Shown here in pieces: positions 1 through 7,331 of a stretch of DNA of 41,597 bases. A program made the translations under genes and the position numbers. The notes beneath the pieces were generated by a model. That model was not told the DNA's origin and did not search any database. It saw nothing but the letters and a program-made list of their open reading frames with translations. The DNA is taken from the NCBI GenBank assembly GCA_963205435.1, contig CAUJIV010000114.1:1-41597 (forward strand). The letters are read 5' to 3'. This stretch comes from Pseudomonadota bacterium (lineage in GTDB: Bacteria > Pseudomonadota > Gammaproteobacteria > Burkholderiales > Rhodocyclaceae). The number at the start of each line of letters is the position of its first letter. Position 1 is the stretch's first letter.

Positions 1-1
1 C

Positions 2-706
2 GCCAAGCGCGCGGCCGACGCGTATCGCGACGTCGTGGCGGACCGGCCCGACGACGCCAACGCCTGGTTCCGCGCCGGCCAGGCAGCGGCGCGGCTCGGC
101 CGCACGGCGGAAAGCGCCGCCGCCGGGCGCGCTCGCCTGGAGGGCACGCTGGCGCGGCGCGCGCAGGGGCCGCGGCCGCCGCTGCCGGCCGGGCTGCTGG
201 CGCGCTTTCGCGAGCGCGCCGAGGCGCAGTCGAGCACGGTCGACATCGTCGAGCGGCTCGACGAGGCGCCGGCCGCCGTGGCGCGCTATCTCGACGCGCT
301 GAGGCTGCCGCGCCGGGCCGCCGCCTGGCCGGAGTTGGCCGGCCTCGACTGGGCCGGCGCCGGCCTCGAGGTGGAGGGACGCACCGCGCGCGGCGACGAC
401 CTGGTCGGCATCACTAGCGCGTTCTGCGCCGTGGCCGAGACCGGCTCGCTGGCGGTCTGCTCGGGCGCCGCGACGCCGGCGGGCACGCGCCTGCTGCCGG
501 AGACGCATGGCGCCGTCGTGGCGGCGGCGCGCATCGTCGGCGGCATGGAGGAGGCGTGGGCGCTCTTGCGCGCCGCGTCGCCGCAGCTGCCGCGCGCGGT
601 GAACTTCATCTCCGGACCGTCGCGCACCGGCGACATCGAGCAGACCCTGGTGCTCGGCGCGCACGGCCCCTACCGCGTGCACATCGTCGTCGTCAGGCAG
701 GCCTGA
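2..706 (+). CDS. lutC: LutC/YkgG-type lactate utilization protein C (5' end outside window)
   Basis: The C-terminal 180 residues match the LUD domain of LutC: STVD near the start of the domain, GDDLVGIT, AVAETG, LLPETH and the family-typical NFISGPSRTGDIEQ before the end. LutC works with LutA and LutB in cytoplasmic oxidation of L-lactate to pyruvate; those partners would lie upstream, outside the window. The reading frame is open to the window edge, so the true start is not visible; a GTG at 35 is the first in-frame candidate. The upstream part (AYRDVVADRP..NAWFRAG..LGR) reads like one tetratricopeptide repeat, which is not part of ordinary LutC. The first 60 residues may therefore be a fusion, a frameshift or an assembly join. 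The 3' end overlaps the convergent kinase gene by 14 bp. Family call firm, N-terminus uncertain. Confidence 0.85.
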   Translation, partial: AKRAADAYRDVVADRPDDANAWFRAGQAAARLGRTAESAAAGRARLEGTLARRAQGPRPPLPAGLLARFRERAEAQSSTVDIVERLDEAPAAVARYLDALRLPRRAAAWPELAGLDWAGAGLEVEGRTARGDDLVGITSAFCAVAETGSLAVCSGAATPAGTRLLPETHGAVVAAARIVGGMEEAWALLRAASPQLPRAVNFISGPSRTGDIEQTLVLGAHGPYRVHIVVVRQA

Positions 707-2678
707 AGCGGCGTTCGGGGTGGTCCTCGGCGATCCAGTTCTGCCGCCACCAGGCCTCGATCATGTCGCGCGTCCACGGCTGGTATACCAACACGGCGTC
801 GAGGGCGCTGGCCACCTCGGCCATGCTCTGCGGGCGGCGGTCGGGATCCTTCTCGAGGCAGCGGCCGATGAGCGCGTCGAACTCGACCGGCACCGCGCCG
901 GGGGCCTTGTCCGAGGCGAGCGGCGGCACCGTGTGCAGCACCTGGTAGATGAGGTCGTGCTCGGTCTCGGTCTCGAACAGGCGGCGGCCGGTGAGCAGGT
1001 AGTAGCCGACGGCGCCAAGGGCGTAGATGTCGGCGCGGACGTCGGCGTCGGCCGGATTGCGGATGCGCTCGGGCGACATGTAGAGCGGCGTGCCGAGGAT
1101 GCGCAGCGTGCCGGTGAGGTCGCGCGTCTGCTCGCCGGAGATCTGCTTGACGAGGCCGAAGTCGAGCACCTTGACGACGTCGCGCTCGCCGCGCACGTCG
1201 CACAGCATGATGTTCTGCGGCTTGATGTCGCGATGCACCAGCCCGCCGGCGTGCGCTTCCCACAGCGAGGCGCAAGCCTGGCGCAGGATCCAGGCGGCGC
1301 GCGCCGGCGGCAGCGGCCCGTAGCGCTCGACCAGGTCGGCCAGCGACAGCCCCTCGAGGAACTCCATGGCGTACCAGAATTCCCCGCCTGGCCCCGTGCC
1401 GTAGTCGTAGATGACGATGGTGTTCGGATGCGAGAGGCGGCTGGCGAACTGCACCTCGCGTTTGAAGCGGGCGACCCATTCGTCAGAGGCGCTGTGCGGC
1501 TTGAGCACCTTCACCGCCGCCGGCCGCTTGAGCATGCGGTGCTGCGCCAGGTAGACGTTTGACAGCGCCCCCTCGCCGATCTGGCGGACCAGCCGATAGG
1601 GGCCGAGCTGCTTCGCCCCGCCGCCGCGCCGCAACAGCCCGGCCAGCACCTGCGGCGGCAGGAAGCCCGACAGCCAGACCAGGCCCATCAGCACGACGAC
1701 GACGGCGAAGCCGATCTGCAGGTAGGTGAGCGGGGCATAGGCTTCGCCCGCCGCCATCTCGACCGCCACGCCGATGTCGTGCTCGGCGAGCCAGCGCCAG
1801 GCGCCGATGACATCTTCGCCGAGATAATTGGGGTAGGGCGCGAGCAGCAGGCCGGCGCGCGGCTCGCCCGAGGCGCGCGAGGCGATCGCCGCGGCGGCCA
1901 GCCGCGTCAGGGTGTCGCTCGCTGGCAGGACCATGCGGTGGTCCAGGCTGCGCTCGGACAGGGCGTCGGCATGACGGCTCTCCGAGATCAGCCAGCCTTC
2001 GGAATCGAAGGCCAGCGCCTCGCCGGTCTGGCCAGGACGGGCGGCGAGGAACAGCGCCTTGAGGCGGTCCTGCGCCGGCGCGCCGAGCGCCAGCAGGGCG
2101 ACCGGCTTGCCGCCTTCGCCCACCACCGCCGCCGCCGTCCAGGCGCGACCGAGCAGCGAGGGCCCGGCGCCGCTGCCGCTGCGGTAGGGCCGCACGAAGA
2201 CCGTCCTGCCCTCGAGCGCGGGGCCGAGGGCGGCGAAGAAATCGCGCGTCACCCTCTGGCCGACGCGGTGCGCGTCGCTCGAGGCGAGGATGCGTCCGCG
2301 GATGTCGAGAACGTGGGCGGAGGTGATGCCCATGCTGCCGGCCTCGCGCAGGACCCGCTCGATGATGCGCGCGCCTTCGCCCTGGTCTGCGCCGCCGCGC
2401 GCCAGCCTGCCTATGGCGGCGCGCAGGGACGGGTCTTCCGACAGCTGCGCCGCCTCGCGCCGGCCTTCGGCGATCCACTGCTCGAGCGCCTCGATCTGCG
2501 TGTCGAGCAGGGCCTTCAGGCCGGTGGCGCGGATCTCGCGCAGCGATTCACCAACGCCGCGATAGGCCCACAGGCCGATGCCGAGCAGGGCGGCGAGCAA
2601 CAGCAGCAGGGCGAGGTGCGCGCGTCGCGGCGAAGGATCCACGTCAGCGAGGTTAAGGCATGCAAAGGTCGGCGACAA
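693..2678 (-). CDS. Membrane serine/threonine protein kinase with extracytoplasmic sensor segment
   Basis: 661 residues. A first membrane helix lies at about 20-38, then a roughly 270-residue segment resembling a Cache-type periplasmic sensor (a guess from architecture), a second helix at about 322-345, and a cytoplasmic Hanks-type kinase domain at 361-620. Catalytic signatures are intact: glycine loop GEGALSNVY (368-376), ATP lysine K390 in AVKVLK, HRDIKPQN with catalytic D484, DFG at 506-508, and a TPLYMSPE activation-loop end. Sensor outside and kinase inside is the reverse of the PknB layout, where the sensor is C-terminal, and looks more like a histidine-kinase topology carrying a Ser/Thr kinase. 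It is convergent with lutC. Kinase activity is well supported; signal and targets are unknown. Confidence 0.9.
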   Translation of the reverse strand: MSPTFACLNLADVDPSPRRAHLALLLLLAALLGIGLWAYRGVGESLREIRATGLKALLDTQIEALEQWIAEGRREAAQLSEDPSLRAAIGRLARGGADQGEGARIIERVLREAGSMGITSAHVLDIRGRILASSDAHRVGQRVTRDFFAALGPALEGRTVFVRPYRSGSGAGPSLLGRAWTAAAVVGEGGKPVALLALGAPAQDRLKALFLAARPGQTGEALAFDSEGWLISESRHADALSERSLDHRMVLPASDTLTRLAAAAIASRASGEPRAGLLLAPYPNYLGEDVIGAWRWLAEHDIGVAVEMAAGEAYAPLTYLQIGFAVVVVLMGLVWLSGFLPPQVLAGLLRRGGGAKQLGPYRLVRQIGEGALSNVYLAQHRMLKRPAAVKVLKPHSASDEWVARFKREVQFASRLSHPNTIVIYDYGTGPGGEFWYAMEFLEGLSLADLVERYGPLPPARAAWILRQACASLWEAHAGGLVHRDIKPQNIMLCDVRGERDVVKVLDFGLVKQISGEQTRDLTGTLRILGTPLYMSPERIRNPADADVRADIYALGAVGYYLLTGRRLFETETEHDLIYQVLHTVPPLASDKAPGAVPVEFDALIGRCLEKDPDRRPQSMAEVASALDAVLVYQPWTRDMIEAWWRQNWIAEDHPERRFRPA

Positions 2679-3025
2679 CCCGTTGGATCATGAATGACAG
2701 CCGATGCGGGCCCGCCGTGCGCGCAAGACAGAGAAAACAGCCGAATTGCATCGAATTTCTCCTATAATGCAACAACAATCATGAAATTTCTTCCATCCTG
2801 CAGGATTTATCGCGCAGGATCGCGCAAGCTCGATTGCATGACAGGCAGCGCCGGGCAGGGCGGCTGTCACGGCCGGGCGCATCGAGGGTCTCTCAGAATC
2901 CTGCCTCGCGGCAGGCACGGCTTCCGCCGCCAGCCGCCCTGAGCCGACGGCCAGCGGGGGAGCGGGCAAGATTGCCCGGCAGGGTGCCGGCAAGACCGTG
3001 CGACACGGGGAAAGACGAGGCATGG
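2679..3025. promoter_or_regulatory. 347-bp divergent intergenic region with an AT-rich island
   Basis: This is the longest gene-free stretch inside the window. It separates the kinase (leftward) from the antiporter operon (rightward). A perfect -10 hexamer TATAAT sits at 2763-2768 inside an AT-rich patch (about 2730-2810) that stands out from the GC-rich surroundings. No good -35 lies 16-18 bp upstream, so an activator may be needed. AATTTC near 2753 and GAAATT near 2782 form small inverted arms around the -10. Short open frames here lack ribosome sites and recognisable content. Confidence 0.45.
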
Positions 3026-4216
3026 ATGACTGAGATGCTGACGGCGGTGCTGGCGCAGATCGCCTGGCCGCTGGCGCTGGCGCTGGCTTGGCTGGCCGGC
3101 GAGTTCGGCCATCGCTGGCTGGCCCTGCCGCGCATCAGCAGCTACGGTCTGGCCGGCTTCGCCCTGGCGGCCAGCCAGGGCGGCTTCCTTCCCGACCCGG
3201 CCGGCGGGCCGGTGGCGCTTCTGGCGGACGTCGCCTTCGCCCTGATCCTGTTCGAGCTCGGCTACCGCATCAACCTGGGCTGGCTGCGCGCCAACCCCTG
3301 GCTGCTGATCACCGGCATCGCCGAGGCCTACCTGGCGTTCTACGCGGTGTTCGTCGTCACCCAGGCGCTGGCCATGCCGCTGCTGCCGGCGCTGCTGCTG
3401 TCCTCGATCGCCATGGCGACCTCGCCAGCGGCGGTCGTCCGCGTGGTGAACGAGGAGCGCAGCTCGGGCCAGGTGAGCGAGCGCACGCTGCACTTGTCGG
3501 CCTTCAACTGCGTGCTCTCCCTGGTGGCCTTCAAGGCCGTGGTCGGCTACGGCGTGCTGTCCAGCGCCGGCAGCGTCCTCCAGGCGCTGTGGAGCAGCCT
3601 GGTGGTGGTGCTGGCCTCGGCCGCCCTCGGCGCCCTGTTCGGCGTGCTGGTGCCGGCGCTGCTGCGCCTGCTCGGCGGCCTGGCGCGCAACGCCACCGTC
3701 GTCTTCGCCCTGGCGGTGCTGCTGCTCACGGCGCTCACCGACGCGGTAAAGCTGTCGCCGCTGCTGGCGGCGCTGGCCTTCGGCCTGGCGGCGCGGCAAC
3801 GGCGCGTGGTGCTCTCGCAGGTGCAGCGCAACTTCGGCGCGCTGGGCGACCTGCTCACCGTGCTGCTCTTCGTCTTCATCGGCGCCATGCTCGACTGGCG
3901 CCAGGCGCTGGCCGGCCTGACGCTGGCCGGCGCCGTGGTGGCGGCGCGCCTGGCGGCGAAGACGCTGGCGTGCGCGCTCTTCGCGCGCCTGAGCGGCGTC
4001 AGCTGGCGCAAGGGAGCGCTGACCGGCCTCGCCCTGACGCCGCTGTCGGCCTTCGCCATCCTGCTGCTCGAGCAGACGCGCCACCTCGGCCTGGCGCTGC
4101 TCGACGACGTCGCCGGCGTGATGGCGGTGGTGCTGCTGCTCGAGCTGCTCGGCCCGCTGCTGACGCGCTGGGCGCTGGTCTGGGCCGGCGAGACGCGCCG
4201 GCGCGAGGAGGCCTGA
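3026..4216 (+). CDS. Cation/proton antiporter-like membrane protein (Na+/H+ exchanger superfamily)
   Basis: 396 residues, almost entirely hydrophobic, with about 11-13 predicted membrane helices and the general pattern of the CPA antiporter superfamily (MATSPAAVVRVVNE, then a helix with AFNCVLSLV, and LLFVFIGAMLDW in the second half). The start at 3026 is preferred because GACGAGG lies just upstream and the protein then opens directly into the first helix; longer in-frame starts add a charged, unconvincing leader. At the place where CPA1/CPA2 proteins usually have the ion-binding Asp pair or Asn-Asp, this protein reads Asn-Cys, so transport chemistry may differ. It is followed after 2 bp by ybdK and is probably co-transcribed with it. 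Confidence 0.75.
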   Translation: MTEMLTAVLAQIAWPLALALAWLAGEFGHRWLALPRISSYGLAGFALAASQGGFLPDPAGGPVALLADVAFALILFELGYRINLGWLRANPWLLITGIAEAYLAFYAVFVVTQALAMPLLPALLLSSIAMATSPAAVVRVVNEERSSGQVSERTLHLSAFNCVLSLVAFKAVVGYGVLSSAGSVLQALWSSLVVVLASAALGALFGVLVPALLRLLGGLARNATVVFALAVLLLTALTDAVKLSPLLAALAFGLAARQRRVVLSQVQRNFGALGDLLTVLLFVFIGAMLDWRQALAGLTLAGAVVAARLAAKTLACALFARLSGVSWRKGALTGLALTPLSAFAILLLEQTRHLGLALLDDVAGVMAVVLLLELLGPLLTRWALVWAGETRRREEA

Positions 4217-4218
4217 GC

Positions 4219-5343
4219 GTGCCGCTCGCTCCGTTCAAGCCGGCGACGGCGCTGACCATGGGCGTCGAGCTGGAGCTGCAGCTGGTCAATCCGTCCGACT
4301 TCGACCTGTCGGCCTCGGCCAGCGACATGCTGCACCTGCTCGGCCGCGACCGCTTCCCCGGCGACGTCAAGCCGGAGATGACCGAGAGCATGATCGAGAT
4401 CGCCAGCGACGTGCATACCCGCCACGCGCCGCTGCTGGCCCAGCTCGAGGCCATGCGCGACGCCCTGCTGGCGGCGGGCGACCGCCTCAACGTCGCACTC
4501 TGTGGCGGCGGCACCCATCCGTTCCAGCGCTGGTTCCACCAGCGCATCTTCGCGCAGCCGCGCTTCCGCGAGCTGTCCGGCCTCTACGGCTACCTCGCCA
4601 AGCAGTTCACCGTCTTCGGCCAGCATGTGCACATCGGCTGCGCCGCGGCCGACGAGGCGCTCTACCTGCTGCACGCGCTCAACCGCTACCTGCCGCACTT
4701 CATCGCCCTGTCCGCCTCCTCGCCCTTCTTCCAGGGCGTCGACACGCTGTTCGACTCGGCGCGCCTCAACTCGGTGTTCGCCTTCCCGCTGTCCGGGCGC
4801 GCGCCCTTCCTGCTGCGCTGGGAGGAGTTCGAGCAGGACTATTTCGCCAAGATGGAGAAGACCGGCGTCGTCACCAGCATGAAGGACTTCTACTGGGACA
4901 TCCGGCCGAAGCCGGAGTACGGCACCATCGAGCTGCGCGTCTGCGACACGCCGCTCGGCGTCGGCCGCGCCGCGGCGCTGGCCTGCTACCTGCAGGCGCT
5001 GTGCCGCACGCTGCTCGAGCGGGCGGAGCCGGCGCCGGCCGAGGACGACTATCTGGTCTACAATTACAACCGCTTCCAGGCTTGCCGCTTCGGCCTCGAC
5101 GGCGCGCTGGTGCACCCGAAGAGCAACGAGACGCTGTCGCTGCGCGAGGACATCCTGGCGACGCTGGAGCGGCTGGCGCCGCACGCGGCGGCGCTCGATA
5201 GCGGCGCCGCGCTGGAGGAGCTGCGCCAGGTCGCCAGCGCCGGCAACGACGCCAGCCACCTGCGGCGGCAGCACGCCGAGACGGGCAGCATCGAAGGCGT
5301 CGTCGATGCCGCCGTGCGGCGCTTTCGCGAGGAGTCGGCATGA
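4219..5343 (+). CDS. ybdK: YbdK-family carboxylate-amine ligase (glutamate-cysteine ligase 2 type)
   Basis: 374 residues, close to the 372 of E. coli YbdK. Family signatures are visible: an early MGVELELQL, then KPEMTESMIEIAS, GGGTHPFQRW, GQHVHIG and a late YGTIELRVCDTPLG. YbdK-type enzymes form a gamma-glutamyl amide bond using ATP; the E. coli protein has weak glutamate-cysteine ligase activity. The start is a GTG 2 bp after the antiporter stop; the next candidate, the Met before GVELELQL, would also keep the whole domain. The gene overlaps the next by 4 bp (ATGA), so ligase and amidotransferase are translationally coupled. Function beyond gamma-glutamyl ligation is unproven. Confidence 0.9.
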   Translation: MPLAPFKPATALTMGVELELQLVNPSDFDLSASASDMLHLLGRDRFPGDVKPEMTESMIEIASDVHTRHAPLLAQLEAMRDALLAAGDRLNVALCGGGTHPFQRWFHQRIFAQPRFRELSGLYGYLAKQFTVFGQHVHIGCAAADEALYLLHALNRYLPHFIALSASSPFFQGVDTLFDSARLNSVFAFPLSGRAPFLLRWEEFEQDYFAKMEKTGVVTSMKDFYWDIRPKPEYGTIELRVCDTPLGVGRAAALACYLQALCRTLLERAEPAPAEDDYLVYNYNRFQACRFGLDGALVHPKSNETLSLREDILATLERLAPHAAALDSGAALEELRQVASAGNDASHLRRQHAETGSIEGVVDAAVRRFREESA

Positions 5344-6116
5344 TCGGCAAACGGCGCCCGGTGCGCATCGGCCTGTCGGCGCGCATCTTCCATCCCGAGC
5401 AGAACGCGCGCGGCATCCGCAGCAAGACGCTGCAGGTGCTCGAACAGTCGGTCGCCCAGTGGGTGATGGCGCGCGACGTGCTGCTGCTGATGATCCCCTC
5501 GGTGGTGCGCGACAGCATCCTGATCCGCAGCAACATCCGCCTGCGCGACTACGCCGAGAACCTCGACGGCCTGATCCTGCAGGGCGGCTCCGACATCAGC
5601 CCGCTGGCCTACGGCGAGGAGCCGCTGCGCCCGGAGTGGAAGGGCGACGCGGTGCGCGATGCCTACGAGCTGGAGCTGCTGCACGAGTTCATGGAGGCGA
5701 GAAAGCCGGTGCTCGGCATCTGCCGCGGCATGCAGCTGATCAACGTCGCCCTCGGCGGCACGCTGTTCCAGGACCTGCCGACGCAGCACCCCGGCGCCGT
5801 GGCGCACGAGAGCGAGGCCTACGACCGCAACCTGCATGCCGTCGCCCTGGCCGAGGAGGGCCAGTTCGCGCGCTGGTTCGGCGAGACGAAGGGCGGCCAG
5901 GTGGTCTCGGTGCATCACCAGGGCATCGACCGGCTCGGCCGCGACCTCGCCGTCGAGGCGACGGCGCGGGACGGCGTCATCGAGGCGATCCGCTGGAACG
6001 GCCGCGGCTTCGTCTGCGGCGTGCAGTGGCATCCGGAGTTCCACCAGCAGGCCGGCGCCGGCCTGCTCGACTGCGCCCCGCTGCTGGAGGCCTTCCTCGC
6101 CGCGGCGCGGCCCTGA
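5340..6116 (+). CDS. Class I glutamine amidotransferase / peptidase C26 (gamma-glutamyl hydrolase type)
   Basis: 258 residues with the C26 triad: nucleophile C128 in GICRGMQL and H231/E233 in VQWHPEF. The LILQGGSDISP turn at 78-88 and LGGTLFQDL at 138-146 are typical of PuuD-like gamma-glutamyl-GABA hydrolases. It likely hydrolyses a gamma-glutamyl amide in the cytoplasm. Overlap with ybdK suggests a synthesize/hydrolyse pair acting on the same gamma-glutamyl compound (inference). No separate synthetase domain is present, so this is a stand-alone hydrolase rather than a biosynthetic amidotransferase. The real substrate cannot be told from sequence. Confidence 0.88.
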   Translation: MIGKRRPVRIGLSARIFHPEQNARGIRSKTLQVLEQSVAQWVMARDVLLLMIPSVVRDSILIRSNIRLRDYAENLDGLILQGGSDISPLAYGEEPLRPEWKGDAVRDAYELELLHEFMEARKPVLGICRGMQLINVALGGTLFQDLPTQHPGAVAHESEAYDRNLHAVALAEEGQFARWFGETKGGQVVSVHHQGIDRLGRDLAVEATARDGVIEAIRWNGRGFVCGVQWHPEFHQQAGAGLLDCAPLLEAFLAAARP

Positions 6117-6135
6117 GCGCGGCGCCGGCCGCGCT
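6116..6135. terminator. Stem-loop between convergent genes
   Basis: AGCGCGGC and GCCGCGCT form a perfect 8-bp stem with a GCCG loop, starting at the last base of the amidotransferase stop codon and lying 12 bp from the dinB stop. It has no T tract on either side. It may act as a bidirectional or Rho-assisted terminator, or only protect RNA ends. Confidence 0.35.
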
Positions 6136-6146
6136 GCCCGGGCCGC

Positions 6147-7331
6147 TCAGGCCGCGCCGCGCGCGTCCGGCAGCGGCAGCTCCTGCTGCGGCGAGGGCGC
6201 CGGCCCGGCGGCGCCGGCCTTCTGCAGCGCGCCGACGCGCACGCCGAGCAGGCGCAGCTTGCGGTCGAGCGGCACGCGGCGCAGGCATTCCCCCGCGGCG
6301 CGGCGGATGGCGGAGGCTTCAGACACCGCCGTCGCCAGCGTGTTGTCGCGCGTCACCGTGCGAAAGTCCTCGTAGCGCAGCTTGATGCCGACGGTGCGGC
6401 CGGCGTAGCCGTCGCGCTGAAGGTCCTGGGCCAGGCGCCGGCACAGGCCGCTGAAGATCTCCGAGAGCAGCTGGCGGTCGCGGCGCGGATGCAGGTCGCG
6501 CTCGAAGGTGGTCTCGCGGCTGAGCGACTTCGGCTCGGCGTGCGTCACCAGCGGGCGCTCGTCGACGCCGTGCGCCGCCTCGTGCAGCCAGAGGCCGCCG
6601 GCGCGGCCGAAGTGGCCCTGCAGGAAGGCGCAGTCGGCGGCGGCCAGCTCGCCGATGGTGGCGATGCCGAGGCCGGCGAGGCGGGCCGCCGCCTTCGGCC
6701 CGATGCCGTTGATGCGGCCGACCGGCAGCGGCCAGACGCGGGCGCGAAAGTCCGTCTCGCCGAGCAGGGTGAGGCCGTCGGGCTTGTCCAGCTCGGAGCC
6801 GATTTTCGCCAGCAGCTTGTTCGGCGCCACGCAGATCGAGCAGGTGAGGCTGGTCGCCGCGGCCACCGCCTGCTTGATGCGCCGCGCCAGCGCCTCGGCG
6901 GGACCGGGCAGTCCGCCGAGGTCGATGTAGATCTCGTCGATGCCGCGGTCCTCGATGCGCGGCGCGACGGTGGCGGCGGCCGCCTTGAACAGGCGCGAGT
7001 AGTGGCGGTAGGCGTCGAAGTCGGCGGCGAGGAGGACGGCCTGCGGCGCCAGCCGCGCCGCCTGCATGAGGCCCATGCCCGAGCGCACGCCGTGGGCGCG
7101 CGCCTCGTAGGTGGCGGTGGTGACGACGCCGCGGCCGCGGTAGTCGCCGAGGCGGCCGACATCGGCGTCGCCGCCGAGGGCGCGGCGGCCGCCGACGACG
7201 ACGGCCAAGCCGCGCAATTCGGGCCGCCTGAGCAGCTCGACCGAGGCGAAGAAGGCGTCCATGTCGAGGTGGGCGATGCGGCGGCCGGGCGCGGCCTCCG
7301 TTGCGCGCGGCGCCCGCGCGTCCGCCGTCAC
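6147..7331 (-). CDS. dinB: DNA polymerase IV (Y-family translesion polymerase)
   Basis: 394 residues (E. coli DinB 351). The palm motif HLDMDAFFASVE at 21-32 carries the first catalytic Asp, and GIDEIYIDLG the Asp-Glu pair; VAPNKLLAKIGSELDKPDG and a GIGPKAAARLAGLGI helix-hairpin-helix follow. A C-terminal PQQELPLP stretch resembles a beta-clamp binding motif (QxLxL type). It performs error-prone bypass synthesis on damaged templates. The start codon overlaps the stop of the upstream antiporter (ATGA), so it is read from that transcript. No LexA box is evident. The N-terminus has about 16 extra residues before the catalytic core. Confidence 0.95.
   Translation of the reverse strand: MTADARAPRATEAAPGRRIAHLDMDAFFASVELLRRPELRGLAVVVGGRRALGGDADVGRLGDYRGRGVVTTATYEARAHGVRSGMGLMQAARLAPQAVLLAADFDAYRHYSRLFKAAAATVAPRIEDRGIDEIYIDLGGLPGPAEALARRIKQAVAAATSLTCSICVAPNKLLAKIGSELDKPDGLTLLGETDFRARVWPLPVGRINGIGPKAAARLAGLGIATIGELAAADCAFLQGHFGRAGGLWLHEAAHGVDERPLVTHAEPKSLSRETTFERDLHPRRDRQLLSEIFSGLCRRLAQDLQRDGYAGRTVGIKLRYEDFRTVTRDNTLATAVSEASAIRRAAGECLRRVPLDRKLRLLGVRVGALQKAGAAGPAPSPQQELPLPDARGAA

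Noticed and set aside
2688-3023. 111-codon minus-strand frame in the divergent intergenic region
   Set aside because: No ribosome site and no recognisable content; it covers the probable promoter.
2834-3025. N-terminal extension of the antiporter starting at 2834
   Set aside because: It is basic and Pro/Arg-rich, lacks a ribosome site and disagrees with the first membrane helix starting right after 3026.
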